A stretch of 64,000 nucleotides of DNA from Streptomyces sp. NBC_00250 (GTDB lineage Bacteria; Actinomycetota; Actinomycetes; Streptomycetales; Streptomycetaceae), in contig NZ_CP108088.1 of the NCBI RefSeq assembly GCF_036192275.1, forward strand, positions 7,860,001-7,924,000, in the 5' to 3' direction. A program made the translations under genes and the position numbers. This document shows positions 45,680-56,118 of this stretch, in pieces; the first letter of the stretch is position 1, and each line of letters opens with the position of its first letter. The notes beneath the pieces are model-generated. The model did no database searches, was not told the DNA's origin, and worked only from the letters and a program-made list of their open reading frames with translations.

Positions 45680-45711
45680 CGGCCCGGCCGCCCTCGCGGG
45701 CGTCCGGGCCG
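45680..45711. terminator. possible hairpin terminator
   Basis: CGGCCCGG and its complement CCGGGCCG are spaced by 16 bp in the 82-bp gap after the DUF1996 gene stop (45727) and before the GH1 start. It would attenuate read-through into the glucosidase gene. The loop is long, so the call is weak. Confidence 0.35.
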
Positions 45712-45726
45712 GGTGCGGGAGACGGA

Positions 45727-46830
45727 TCAGGGCAGACGGTGGTTCTCGTCGAGCACGACACCGCGTTCGGGGCGGTACAGGTCGAAGCCCCGGGTGTCGC
45801 ACTGCAGCCCACCGACGATGCAGTGGTCGACGAGGGCCTTGAGGGTGCGCTCCTCCCACGCGTTGAAGAAGTCGTAGTGGAAGGAGTAGCCGCGGCCACT
45901 GGCCAGGCGGACCTGGCTCATGTCGCCGTTGACGGGCCACGCCATCTTGAACTCGATCATCGGCAGGGCGACCGGGTGGGAGGCCGGGCACATGTTGTCG
46001 TTGGTGCCGGGCTTGACCACCGGGTACGCCATGTGGCTCTTGTGGTCGGGCGTGTCGAGGTACAGGCCGTTCCAGCAGCTGGGGGCCTGCATGCGCAGGT
46101 TGAGCTGGACGTCGGGCCGGCTCGGACAGCTCGCCGGGATGTCGGTGTTGAAGAAGCTGTCACCGCATTCCCAGCCCTCGACGAAGCCCTTGTGGCCGCG
46201 GAACTCCTCGGCGGTCTGCATCGGGTTGCCGACGACGAACCGCAGACCCTTGGGGAAGGGCCGCACGCTGCGGTAGTCGGTGACGCCGGCCTTGTAGTAG
46301 ATGACCTGCGGGCCGACGGGCAGGATCTTCTGGTCGCCCTTGTACAGCGAGGGCATCCAGTACGCGGAGGCGTCCGCGGGCGCCTTGCAGGTGGTGCTGC
46401 CTCCGTAGAGCGAGCCGGTGGTGCTGGCCGCGTTCGTGGAGGTGTTGCCCATGAACGTGTGGTCGTGGGACTTGCCGAACTGGCCCGGGTAGACGATCGG
46501 GTCGTCCGGCGCGGTGTGGGTGACCGAGCAGCCGGCCTGGAACTCGTGATGGTAGGCCGGGGGAGGGGTGGCCGTGGACGGGGTCACACCGGTGACCTGG
46601 GGTACGGCCGGGATGTAGCCGTCGCCGTCGGCGTCGTCCCCCGAGGGGAGCGCGGAGGCGGCCATGACGTGGCCTTGGGCCGCGCCCGCCGCGTGCGCCC
46701 CGTGGGCGGCGGCCGGGGCGGTGGTCTCCCCGTGGGCGGTGGCCGCGGTGTAGGTGTTCACCGTCAGGGCGGAGACGCCCAGGGCGGCGCTGAGCAGTAA
46801 GGCGGACAGGGTCCGGCCGCGGATTCTCAT
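45727..46830 (-). CDS. secreted DUF1996 protein
   Basis: A 367-residue secreted protein. The signal peptide spans about residues 1-33 (MRIRGRTLSALLLSAALGVS, cleavage after ATA-HG). DUF1996 then starts with HHEFQAGCSVTHTAPDDPIV and contains GKSHDHTFMGN, FVEGWECGD and CWNGLYLDTPDHKSHMAYP. The domain is shared by fungi and actinobacteria and its activity is unknown. The conserved His and Asp residues suggest metal binding. It lies 27 bp downstream of the discoidin/TIM-barrel gene and is probably co-expressed with it. Confidence 0.88.
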   Translation of the reverse strand: MRIRGRTLSALLLSAALGVSALTVNTYTAATAHGETTAPAAAHGAHAAGAAQGHVMAASALPSGDDADGDGYIPAVPQVTGVTPSTATPPPAYHHEFQAGCSVTHTAPDDPIVYPGQFGKSHDHTFMGNTSTNAASTTGSLYGGSTTCKAPADASAYWMPSLYKGDQKILPVGPQVIYYKAGVTDYRSVRPFPKGLRFVVGNPMQTAEEFRGHKGFVEGWECGDSFFNTDIPASCPSRPDVQLNLRMQAPSCWNGLYLDTPDHKSHMAYPVVKPGTNDNMCPASHPVALPMIEFKMAWPVNGDMSQVRLASGRGYSFHYDFFNAWEERTLKALVDHCIVGGLQCDTRGFDLYRPERGVVLDENHRLP

Positions 46831-46857
46831 CGTGATCTCCTCGTTCTCCTCAGGGGG

Positions 46858-49044
46858 TCAGCTGTAGATGCCGAACTCGTGGAGCGAGTAGCCCCAGCCG
46901 GTGCCGCGCGCGGTGAGCTGGAGCCGGACGTACCGTGCGGTGGCACCGGTCTCGATGGTGTCGATGTCGCCGTTGCCGGTGGTGGTGGCGTGGATGGTCC
47001 GCCAGGTGTCACCGTTGTCGGAGACCTGGACCTCGTAGGCGCGGGCGAAGGCCGGGTCCCAGACCAGCTGGAGCCGGTTGAAGGAGCGGACCGAGCCGAG
47101 GTCGACCCGGATCCACTGCGGGTCGCTCCAGTCGCTGGCCCAGCGCGTGGTGGTGTTGCCGTCGGTCGCGTTGGTCGCCGGGCAGGGGCAGTCGCCGTAG
47201 GAGGCCTGCGCGGAGGAGGCGGTGGTGGGCTTGTTCAGGGCGATGTTGGTGCCGGTGACCGGCGGGGCGACGACCTTGACGGACTTCGTCTCGATGCCGG
47301 CGTTGCCGCGGCCGTCCTCGGCCTGGACGTACACCTTCCACACGCCGAGCTTCTCGGGCGCGGTGACGGCGAAGGCGCCGTTGCCGAGCGGGCGGTACTG
47401 GGCGTCGATCAGGCGCTTGTCGCCGTTGGCGTAGTTGCCGCTCAGGTAGATCTTGGTGGTGACGGGGTCGCCGTCGGGGTCGCGGACGTCGGCGCGGACC
47501 GTGAACTCGCCACCGGCCGACGCGGATCCGGCGGGCGTGACCGTCATGTCGCTGATGACCGGCGGGGTGTTGTCGCCGGCGACGGAGCCGGTGTACGCCT
47601 TCTTGAGGGCGTAGTACGAGAGGCGCTTGAGGCCGTCGGGGAGCAGGTTGAACCAGACGCCGCCGAAGTCGTGCTCGGTGCCGTAGTGGAAGACGGTCGC
47701 GCCGAGGGCGACGCCCTGGTGACCGGTGACGCAGTTCCAGGCCTTGGTGTAGCCGTCGGCCTTCTGCACGTCGGTGGGTTCGTCGGGGACGCCGTTGGCG
47801 TCCTTGGGGGTCTCCCATTCGCCGGCCGGCCCGGTCTCGGTGATGATGTACGGCTTGGTGTAGCCGCCCTCCACCCAGTCCTCGCGGACCCCGCAGATGT
47901 CGCCGTAGGCGTTCATCGAGTAGAGGTCCAGGTCGGGCGCGTTGCGCTTGTAGTAGGGCCAGGCGCCGGTCCACGCGTCCGTGGAGGTCACGGGGTGGTC
48001 GGGGTCGATGGAGTGGATCTTCTTGGCGACGTCGTTGACGAAGGTCGTGTACGCGTTGCGCTGGGCTTCCAGCTCGGCGCCGCTGTAACAGTTCTGCAGA
48101 CCGAGGACCGACTCGTTGCCGACGTTCCACATGAGGGTGGCGGGGTGGGACTTGTAGGTGTCGACCCACTTCGCGAACTCGGTGAGCGAGCTGGTCTTGT
48201 ACGCGGTGTCCGTCACGTAGTCGACACAGCCGCCGGAGCCGGGACCGCCGCCCGGCTGGAGCCAGAAGCCGTTGATCACCTTGACGCCGTTGGCGGCCGC
48301 CGCGTCGAGCAGCGGCTTGGTGCCGGCGTCCGTGCCCCAGGTGCGGACGGTGTTGACGCCCATGGACTTCACGTCCGGCATGTAGCGGGGGGCGTCGGCC
48401 ATCGCGGGGCCCCAGGTGACGCCCTTGACGGTGTACGGCTGCCCGCCCACCGTCAGCTGCCAGTCGCCCTGCGTGCCGCTCACGCGGACGGCGCCGCCGG
48501 GCTCGGGCTGCGCGGACCCGCCGCCGTACACCTGGAACTCCCACAGGGAGTAGCCGTAGCCGGTGCCCCGGGTGATCCCCTGGAGGCGTACGTAGCGGCC
48601 CTTGCCGCTGACCGCGAGCTCGTCGGTGCCCCCGTCGCCGGCGGTCACGGACTTGACGGTGCGCCAGTCGGTCCCGTTGTCGGAGAGCTGGATGTCGTAC
48701 GCCTTGCCGTAGGCGCCCTCCCAGTTCAGGACGACGCGGCTGATGTCCGCGCTGCTGCCCAGGTCGACCTGGATCCACTGGGCGTCGCTCCACTGGCTCG
48801 CCCAGCGGGTTCCGGTGAGGTCGCCGTCGACCGCGGCGGAGGCGGCCCAGGCGGCGCCCTCGCTCGACGAGGCGGTGGCGGTCTTCCCCTGGGAGAGGAG
48901 GGTCTCGGCGGCGGTGGCCGGGGCGGCGGTCAGCGCCGTCGCCGAGGTGGCGAGCAGGGCACCCAGGGAGACGAGTGAGCCTGTCGTACGGGCGCGGTCG
49001 CGTGCGCGGCGCCTTCGTGTCGTGGGGGCATGGGACGCGGTCAT
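46858..49044 (-). CDS. secreted clan GH-A glycoside hydrolase with two F5/8-type (discoidin) domains
   Basis: A 728-residue secreted enzyme. The Tat/Sec-like signal (residues 1-48) starts MTASHAPTTRRRRARD. Discoidin domain 1 lies at 50-180 (LLSQGKTATASSSEGAAW). A TIM barrel at 190-480 has MWNVGNESVLG (acid/base) and YIITETGPAGEWE (nucleophile). An Ig-like domain follows, and a second discoidin domain closes the protein. It resembles GH2-like glucanases or glucanosyltransferases. Start 49044 is chosen from the signal peptide. It follows the beta-helix gene, and two hairpins separate them. Confidence 0.85.
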   Translation of the reverse strand: MTASHAPTTRRRRARDRARTTGSLVSLGALLATSATALTAAPATAAETLLSQGKTATASSSEGAAWAASAAVDGDLTGTRWASQWSDAQWIQVDLGSSADISRVVLNWEGAYGKAYDIQLSDNGTDWRTVKSVTAGDGGTDELAVSGKGRYVRLQGITRGTGYGYSLWEFQVYGGGSAQPEPGGAVRVSGTQGDWQLTVGGQPYTVKGVTWGPAMADAPRYMPDVKSMGVNTVRTWGTDAGTKPLLDAAAANGVKVINGFWLQPGGGPGSGGCVDYVTDTAYKTSSLTEFAKWVDTYKSHPATLMWNVGNESVLGLQNCYSGAELEAQRNAYTTFVNDVAKKIHSIDPDHPVTSTDAWTGAWPYYKRNAPDLDLYSMNAYGDICGVREDWVEGGYTKPYIITETGPAGEWETPKDANGVPDEPTDVQKADGYTKAWNCVTGHQGVALGATVFHYGTEHDFGGVWFNLLPDGLKRLSYYALKKAYTGSVAGDNTPPVISDMTVTPAGSASAGGEFTVRADVRDPDGDPVTTKIYLSGNYANGDKRLIDAQYRPLGNGAFAVTAPEKLGVWKVYVQAEDGRGNAGIETKSVKVVAPPVTGTNIALNKPTTASSAQASYGDCPCPATNATDGNTTTRWASDWSDPQWIRVDLGSVRSFNRLQLVWDPAFARAYEVQVSDNGDTWRTIHATTTGNGDIDTIETGATARYVRLQLTARGTGWGYSLHEFGIYS

Positions 49045-49076
49045 GGCGGCTCCTGGACGGAGAGGGAGGGGGATCG

Positions 49077-49118
49077 CCTTCCGGGCGGCGCGGCGGGGAC
49101 TGGGCGCCGCCCGGAAGG
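49077..49118. terminator. GC-rich hairpin
   Basis: Fifteen-nt arms (CCTTCCGGGCGGCGC and its complement) with a 12-nt loop, just downstream of the beta-helix gene. With the next hairpin it forms a tandem pair that should terminate or attenuate transcripts coming from 51.4 kb. Confidence 0.7.
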
Positions 49119-49128
49119 GGTGGGAGGG

Positions 49129-49160
49129 CCGGGACGCCCCGGATGGGCGGGGCGTCCCGG
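49129..49160. terminator. GC-rich hairpin
   Basis: Thirteen-nt arms (CCGGGACGCCCCG and complement) with a 6-nt loop, 8 bp before the stop of the beta-helix gene on the minus strand. It is the first hairpin reached by that transcript. Confidence 0.7.
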
Positions 49161-49168
49161 CGGGACCG

Positions 49169-51364
49169 TCAGGGGAAGGAGACGACGGTGGACGGCACGG
49201 TGGAGGTGCCGGCGGGGATGGTGGAGGCCCCGGTGTCATTGATGACGTGGTTGTAGTGGCCCATTCCGCCGAGGGACACCACCAGGAGGCTGTGGAACTT
49301 CACCCCCGGCTTGACGGGTGCCTTGAAGCCGTGGTCCTGGACGATCGTCGAGTCCACGTTGTAGTTGCAGTAGCTGCCGAGGCCCCAGGCCTCGTGGGTG
49401 TTCACGGAGTCGTCGACCCGGTAGGCGGCGTACCCCTTCGTCGAGCCGTTCTGGATGGCGGCCTGGTTGGGGGCGTCGTAGGCCTTCTCGTTCTGGTAGA
49501 AGATCGTGCGGCCGCGCTCGCCGTACCACTCGACGTCGTACTTGTTGAAGTGCTCGACGAACAGACCGGTGGCGAGCACGTCGTCGCCGTTGACACGGAC
49601 GCCGTAGTCGGCCCGGTTGGTCTCCCAGCCGACGCCCTCGCCGTGGTCGGCGCGCCACACCCAGGTGTGGTCGATGATGGCGTCGTCGCTGTTCACGACC
49701 ACGCTGGTGGTGGCCTTGCCCGCGCCCGCGCCGCCGATGCGGACGTACACGTCCTGCACGGTGGTGGGGTTGGCGGTGTGGTCGGCGGCGGAGTTCTGCG
49801 GTCCGAGCTCCAGCAGGACCGGCGAGTTGACCGGGCCGGCGTCGATCAGGAAGCCGGCGAGGCGGACGCCGTCGACGTCGGCGACCTTCATCGCGGTGAC
49901 GCCGTTGTCCGGGATGATCGTGGCGAGGCCGAGGCCGAGCACGATGGTGTTGGCGCGGTTCACGTTGATGGTCTGGTCGACGTGGTAGACGCCCGGTGTG
50001 AACAGCAGGTGCAGGCCCTGGGCCAGCGCCTGGTTGATGGTGGCGGCGGTGGCGCCCGGCTTGACCACGTAGAACTGGCTCAGCGGGATCGACTCGCCCT
50101 GCGGGGCGCCGTTGGCCCAGCTGGTGCCGCGGGCGTTGACGCGCTTGGCGGGGGCGAAGACCTTGTACTCGTTGCCGTCGAGGTAGAGGTACGGCTTCTC
50201 GCGGGAGATCGGCGTGGTGTCGAGCGTGGTGTAGCGGGGCTCGGGGAAGGAGGTGGCCGGAGCGCCCTCGACGCCCGAGAAGGTCTGGTTCCAGACGCTG
50301 TTGGACCAGCCGCCGATGGAGCTCTCCCGCGTGTACCACTGCTGCTGGGAGTAGTTGCCGATCTGGCCGTCGACCTTGGAGTCGGCGATGTAGCCGCCGC
50401 TGGCCCAGCCGTAGCCGTTCGGCGCGAGGTTGAGGCCGCCCTTGACGTGCATGCGACGGAAGGACGAGGCCTGCGAGACGGCCCAACGGTCGGTGCCGTT
50501 CACCGGGTTGAGGGTCAGGCCCTCCGCGCCGCGCCAGAAGTTCTGGGTGGCGTTGCCGTTGAACCAGCCGGCGTCGACGGTCACGTCACCGTTGATGGTG
50601 GTGTCGCCGGGGCGCAGACCGAGGCCGGCGATCTGGGTGTAGAAGCCGATCTGGGCGTTGAGGCCGTTGTACGTGCCGGGCTTGAAGAGGAAGGCGTGCC
50701 GGCCGCTGCCGAACTGGGCCGACTCCTGCTCCTGGAAGACCTGGTCCAGCTTCGCCTGGATGCCCGGTGTGGACGGGTCGAAGACATGCACGTTGGGGCC
50801 GAGGTCGCCGCCGCCGGGGAGCGTCGGGCCGGTGCCGCCGGTGGTGCCGTAGACCTGGAACTCCCAGAGGGAGAAGCCGTATCCGGTGGCCCGGGTGAGG
50901 CCGTTCATGCGGATGTAGCGGCCGGTGCCGGAGAGCGTGACGTTGTCGGTGCCTCCGTCGCCCGCGCTGACGGTGGTGACGGTCCGCCAGTCGGTGCCGT
51001 TCTCGGAGGCCTGGATGTCGTAGCTCTTGCCGTACGCCGCCTCCCAGTTGAGGACGGCGTGGCTGAGCGTGGCGCTGCTGCCGAGGTCGACCTGGATCCA
51101 CTGGGCGTCCTGCCAGGCGCTGGCCCAGCGGGTGCCGGTGAGGTCGCCGTCGACGGCGGCGGAGGCGGAGAAGGCGCCGCCCTCGGTGGAGGAGGCGGTC
51201 GCGGTCTTCCCCTGGGAGAGCAGGGTGGGGGCCGCTTGTGCCGTCGTGGCGGGACCGAGGGCGAGCAGGCCGCCGGCCAGTGAAGTGACAAGTGCGCCGA
51301 CGGTGGCCCGGCGGACGCGTGAGGCGGGTCGCCGGAAGACCGGCGGGGACCCGACGGAAGACAT
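49169..51364 (-). CDS. secreted discoidin + right-handed beta-helix protein (GH55-like)
   Basis: A 731-residue secreted protein. The signal peptide spans 1-44 (VGALVTSLAGGLLALGPATT). A discoidin domain very similar to that of the neighbour lies at 45-175. A long pectin-lyase-fold beta-helix follows (VFDPSTPGIQAKLDQVFQEQ, NGDVTVDAGWFNGNATQNFW, GLGLATIIPDNGVTAMKVAD, MGHYNHVINDTG). Databases often label this family adenylyl cyclase, which the sequence does not support. The fold resembles GH55 exo-beta-1,3-glucanases, but the assignment is by fold only. It is divergent from the LacI gene across a palindromic operator. Confidence 0.8.
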   Translation of the reverse strand: MSSVGSPPVFRRPASRVRRATVGALVTSLAGGLLALGPATTAQAAPTLLSQGKTATASSTEGGAFSASAAVDGDLTGTRWASAWQDAQWIQVDLGSSATLSHAVLNWEAAYGKSYDIQASENGTDWRTVTTVSAGDGGTDNVTLSGTGRYIRMNGLTRATGYGFSLWEFQVYGTTGGTGPTLPGGGDLGPNVHVFDPSTPGIQAKLDQVFQEQESAQFGSGRHAFLFKPGTYNGLNAQIGFYTQIAGLGLRPGDTTINGDVTVDAGWFNGNATQNFWRGAEGLTLNPVNGTDRWAVSQASSFRRMHVKGGLNLAPNGYGWASGGYIADSKVDGQIGNYSQQQWYTRESSIGGWSNSVWNQTFSGVEGAPATSFPEPRYTTLDTTPISREKPYLYLDGNEYKVFAPAKRVNARGTSWANGAPQGESIPLSQFYVVKPGATAATINQALAQGLHLLFTPGVYHVDQTINVNRANTIVLGLGLATIIPDNGVTAMKVADVDGVRLAGFLIDAGPVNSPVLLELGPQNSAADHTANPTTVQDVYVRIGGAGAGKATTSVVVNSDDAIIDHTWVWRADHGEGVGWETNRADYGVRVNGDDVLATGLFVEHFNKYDVEWYGERGRTIFYQNEKAYDAPNQAAIQNGSTKGYAAYRVDDSVNTHEAWGLGSYCNYNVDSTIVQDHGFKAPVKPGVKFHSLLVVSLGGMGHYNHVINDTGASTIPAGTSTVPSTVVSFP

Positions 51365-51395
51365 GGGGTCTCCTCTGGATACATGGGGGAAACGT

Positions 51396-51411
51396 GGGAG
51401 AGCGCTCTCCC
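51396..51411. promoter_or_regulatory. LacI-type operator, perfect 16-bp palindrome
   Basis: GGGAGAGCGCTCTCCC lies between the beta-helix gene (start 51364) and the divergent LacI gene (start 51556). The central GAGCGCTC is the core of CebR and related Streptomyces LacI operators, so the neighbouring LacI protein is the likely ligand. Repression would be relieved by an oligosaccharide. Confidence 0.8.
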
Positions 51412-51555
51412 GAAACCTTGCCCGCAGGGCGAGTTGACGGTCAAGGCGTATGACACGACTTTTCTTTTGGCTTTCATTAAGTGTCGACGCCAACCGGTTC
51501 CAGCCGGCCGTGGACCGTCCTCCCACCGGACACACGGCACCGTTAAGGTGCGCAG

Positions 51556-52575
51556 GTGGGGAATCGAGGACCGACTCTGGAAGACGTCGCACGCGAGGCG
51601 GGGGTATCGCGCGCGACGGTGTCCCGCGTCGTCAACGGCGTGCGCAACGTGGCCCCCGACATCCAGGAGAGCGTGCGCGAAGCCATCGCCCGCATCGGCT
51701 ACACGCCCAACCAGGCCGCCCGTTCCCTCGTCACACGGCGCACCGGGACCGTGGCCCTGGTGCTCTCCGCCACGGGCAGGTCCTTCACCGCCCGGGTGTT
51801 CTCCGACCCGTTCTTCGGACGCGTGGTGGACGGTGTCCTGCCCGTCCTGCGCCGCCGCGCCATCCAGCCCGTGCTGCTCGTCGCCGAGTCAGAACAGGCC
51901 AGGGCCCAACTCGTCGAGTACCTGCGACAGGGCGGCGCCGACGGAGCCCTGGTCGTGCCGCTGGACGAGAACGACCCGCTCCCCTCGATGCTGGTGGCGG
52001 CGGGCCTTCCCACGGTGCTGTTCGGCCGCCCCCGCGACGGGGAGCGGTGCGGCTACGTCGACCTCGACAACCCCGCCGGCGCGCGACTGGCGGCGGAGCA
52101 CCTGTGGGCGACCGGCCGGCGACGCCCGGCCACCATCGCCGCACCGGTCACCGCACCCACGGCGGACGAACGCCTCGACGGCTTCCGCCAGGCGCTCGCG
52201 GCGCACGGGGTGACGTCGGTTCCCGTCGTACGGGGCCGGTTCACGGTGGACAGCGGCAGACGCGCCATGGCCAGACTCCTCAAGGACCACCCGGAGATCG
52301 ACGCCGTGTTCGCCGCCAACGACCTGATGGCCCAGGGCGCCTGTCAGTACCTGCGTGAGCAGGGGGTCTCGGTCCCCGGCACGGTGGCCGTGGTGGGCTT
52401 CGACGACTCGGTGGCAGCGCGGAAGGCCCGGCCACAGCTGACCACCGTGCGCCAGCCGGTGGAGCGCATGGCGGCCGCGATGGCCACGTTGCTCGTCGAG
52501 CAGCTCGACGGCGCCCGGTCCGAGCCGGCCGCGAAGGTGTTCGAACCGGTGCTGGTCGTACGCGAGTCCACCTGA
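51556..52575 (+). CDS. LacI family transcriptional regulator (CebR-like)
   Basis: A 339-residue repressor from GTG 51556. The HTH at residues 6-27 (TLEDVAREAGVSRATVSRVV) is followed by the hinge NQAARSLVTRRTG and a periplasmic-binding-type sugar domain (VDGVLPVLRRRAIQPVLLVA, AVFAANDLMAQGA, VAVVGFDDSVAARKA). It faces the beta-helix gene and an exact palindrome, and likely represses the minus-strand glucan genes and itself. The inducer is unknown, probably a beta-gluco-oligosaccharide. Confidence 0.94.
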   Translation: MGNRGPTLEDVAREAGVSRATVSRVVNGVRNVAPDIQESVREAIARIGYTPNQAARSLVTRRTGTVALVLSATGRSFTARVFSDPFFGRVVDGVLPVLRRRAIQPVLLVAESEQARAQLVEYLRQGGADGALVVPLDENDPLPSMLVAAGLPTVLFGRPRDGERCGYVDLDNPAGARLAAEHLWATGRRRPATIAAPVTAPTADERLDGFRQALAAHGVTSVPVVRGRFTVDSGRRAMARLLKDHPEIDAVFAANDLMAQGACQYLREQGVSVPGTVAVVGFDDSVAARKARPQLTTVRQPVERMAAAMATLLVEQLDGARSEPAAKVFEPVLVVREST

Positions 52576-52644
52576 GCCGCTCCGCCGCGGCGGGCGGGCT
52601 CGCGGTGAGCACGGAGACGGTGCCCGCCGATCGCCCCCCGCACG

Positions 52645-53676
52645 TCACGCCTCCAGGGCGTCGAGTACGGCGAGCTGCTCCATGACACGGTCGGCGGACC
52701 AGCTGTCGAGCCAGCCCGCGAAATCCCCGCCGTAGGCGCGGGGGACGGATTCCACGCGCATCACGAGGGCGAGATAGACCCGGTAGAGGGCGAGGCGGAC
52801 ACGGGCGCCGGTGTCGACGGTCAGGGCGGGGGTGACGGAGCGGTAGCCGGCCAGGAGGTCGGCGTCGTCCTCGGCCGCGCCGAGCGGGTCGAGTCCGACG
52901 AGTTCGGCCAACGGATCGCCGAAGAGGGCGCGTTCGCCGTCGATCAGCCCGCTCAGGTGCCACGGGCCGTTCCCGGTCCCGGCGAGGACGACGTTGCCCT
53001 CCCAGGCGTCGAAGTGGACGAGGGCGGGACGGCGAACCTCGGCGAGCCGGTGGCCGAACCGTCCCGGCAGCCCTGCGAGGAACCCGGCGGGGGCGGGCAG
53101 GGCGACGTCGAACCGGTGCGCGTCGGCGAGGACCGCGTCCAGCATGGCGGTGAACGCGGTCGGCCAGTCGGGAGCCGACAGCCCAGCGGTGGGCTGCGGG
53201 TATCCGTACGCCGGACCGGTGACGCCGGCGATCCGGGCCAGGCTCTCTCCCAACTCTCGGCGCAGCGTCGCGCGATCGGCCGGGGTGAGCCGGTCGCGGG
53301 CGGCATCCCAGGTGGTGCCGTCGAGGTAGGAGAGGAGCAGCCACTCGGCGGGCGTGCCGGGACCGGCGGGCTCATGGTGCAGGACGGTGGGCACCCGGGC
53401 GCCCGTCCTGGCGGCGAGACGGTGGAAGAGGGCCTCGGTGCCGAGGAGGCCCCGCTCGTGGGTGAGGGCGGCGGCGCTCGCCGGAGGCGCGGTCTTGAGC
53501 ACCAGGTGCCGTCCGTCGGAGAGTTCGAGCAGCCGGGCGGAGTTGTGGAGACCACCGCTGAGGGCGGTGCCCCGGACGACCGTCGTCGGGCCGAGGACGT
53601 GACGGAGCCGTTCGGCGGCGAGCTCGTCGGCGTTGTCGGCCCCCGGGGGAGGGGACGGAGCGGCGCTGGCGGTCAT
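52645..53676 (-). CDS. aminoglycoside phosphotransferase-fold kinase
   Basis: A 343-residue APH/choline-kinase fold protein. The catalytic loop is LVHFDAWEGNVVL (HxDxxxxN, with Phe for the usual Gly), and GLIDGERALFGDPLAELVGL carries the metal-binding Asp (DGE for the common DWE). An ATP-binding Lys is in HLVLKTAPP. Such enzymes phosphorylate sugars, amino alcohols or drugs. It sits between the LacI gene and a GH1 gene and may phosphorylate a released sugar, but resistance or other roles are possible. Confidence 0.83.
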   Translation of the reverse strand: MTASAAPSPPPGADNADELAAERLRHVLGPTTVVRGTALSGGLHNSARLLELSDGRHLVLKTAPPASAAALTHERGLLGTEALFHRLAARTGARVPTVLHHEPAGPGTPAEWLLLSYLDGTTWDAARDRLTPADRATLRRELGESLARIAGVTGPAYGYPQPTAGLSAPDWPTAFTAMLDAVLADAHRFDVALPAPAGFLAGLPGRFGHRLAEVRRPALVHFDAWEGNVVLAGTGNGPWHLSGLIDGERALFGDPLAELVGLDPLGAAEDDADLLAGYRSVTPALTVDTGARVRLALYRVYLALVMRVESVPRAYGGDFAGWLDSWSADRVMEQLAVLDALEA

Positions 53677-53746
53677 GGGGGCACTCCTTCAAGGGGATGC
53701 CGGCGGAGGGAAGGGGTGGAGGCGGCGGGGGAGAGGGAGGTGGAGA

Positions 53747-53789
53747 CTCCGGAAGGCCGCCCCGGTGGTGCCGGGGCGGCCTTCCGGAG
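53747..53789. terminator. perfect 19-bp hairpin terminator
   Basis: Two 19-nt GC-rich arms (CTCCGGAAGGCCGCCCCGG and complement) around tggtg. It lies 20 bp after the GH1 stop and upstream of the phosphotransferase start, so it ends the binding-protein/permease/GH1 transcript. Confidence 0.85.
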
Positions 53790-53809
53790 GATCGCGAAGG
53801 GGCTTCCGG

Positions 53810-55201
<1,392 letters not shown>

Positions 55202-55236
55202 GGGGAACCTCTTCGTGATGGGTGTGGAGAGGGGCG

Positions 55237-56118
55237 TCACTTGACCGCACCTGCGGTGAGGCCGGCGACGAGATAGCGCTGGAGGAGCAGGAAGCCGACG
55301 ACGACGGGGACGCTCACCACGAGGGAGGCGGCCATCACCTGGTTCCAGTAGACGTCGTTCTGGGTGGCGTACCCCTGGAGACCGACGGCGAGGGTGCGGG
55401 TGGTGTCGTTGGTCATGACGGAGGCGAAGAGGACCTCGCCCCAGGCGGTCATGAAGGCGTAGACGGCGACGGCGATGATGCCGGGGGACGCGGCCGGGAC
55501 GATCACGCGGAACAGCGCGCTGAGCGGCCCGCAGCCGTCGACCTTGGCGGCCTCGTCGAGCTCGCGCGGGATCGAGTCGAAGTAGCCGGTCAGCATCCAG
55601 ATGGAGAACGGCAGCGAGAAGGTCAGATAGGTGAGGATCAGGCCTTCCCGGGAGCCGAAGAGGGCGATGCCGGTGGCGTTGCCGATGTTGACGTAGATGA
55701 GGAAGAGCGGCAGCAGGAAGAGGATGCCGGGGAACATCTGGGTGGACAGCACCGTGACCGTGAAGACCCGCTTGCCGCGGAAGGTGTAGCGGCTGACGGC
55801 GTACGCGGCGAAGATCGCGACCACCACCGAGCACACCGTGGCCGCGCCCGCGACCACGATCGAGTTCACGAAGTAGTCGGCGAGCGGGACGGTTTCCCAG
55901 ATGTCGAAGTACGGGCGGAGCGTGAGCCCGGAGGGGATCCACTCGAACTTCCCCGAGACGTCCTCCAGCGGCTTCAGGGAGCTGGAGACCATGACGTACA
56001 CCGGCAGCACCACGAAGGCGGTGAGCAGGGTGAGGAAGATCCGCCGGGTCCAGAGGAACGAGCGGGGTGCCGCCATGGGGGAGCGCGGAGCCGCGCGCCG
56101 GGATGCGTGCTCAGACAT
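55237..56118 (-). CDS. carbohydrate ABC transporter permease (MalG/CebG type)
   Basis: A 293-residue permease with six TM helices. The EAA loop reads [20 protein letters not shown]. The N-terminal part carries [16 protein letters not shown] and the C-terminal ends [12 protein letters not shown], the CUT1-family hallmark. It forms a heterodimer with the product of the gene upstream; an ATPase is not encoded here, so a shared MsiK-type ATPase is expected. The start overlaps the previous gene's stop by 8 bp. Confidence 0.93.
   Translation of the reverse strand: MSEHASRRAAPRSPMAAPRSFLWTRRIFLTLLTAFVVLPVYVMVSSSLKPLEDVSGKFEWIPSGLTLRPYFDIWETVPLADYFVNSIVVAGAATVCSVVVAIFAAYAVSRYTFRGKRVFTVTVLSTQMFPGILFLLPLFLIYVNIGNATGIALFGSREGLILTYLTFSLPFSIWMLTGYFDSIPRELDEAAKVDGCGPLSALFRVIVPAASPGIIAVAVYAFMTAWGEVLFASVMTNDTTRTLAVGLQGYATQNDVYWNQVMAASLVVSVPVVVGFLLLQRYLVAGLTAGAVK

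Noticed and set aside
49169-51364. Adenylyl cyclase function
   Set aside because: Databases sometimes use this name for the family, but no cyclase domain is present. The sequence is a discoidin plus beta-helix protein.
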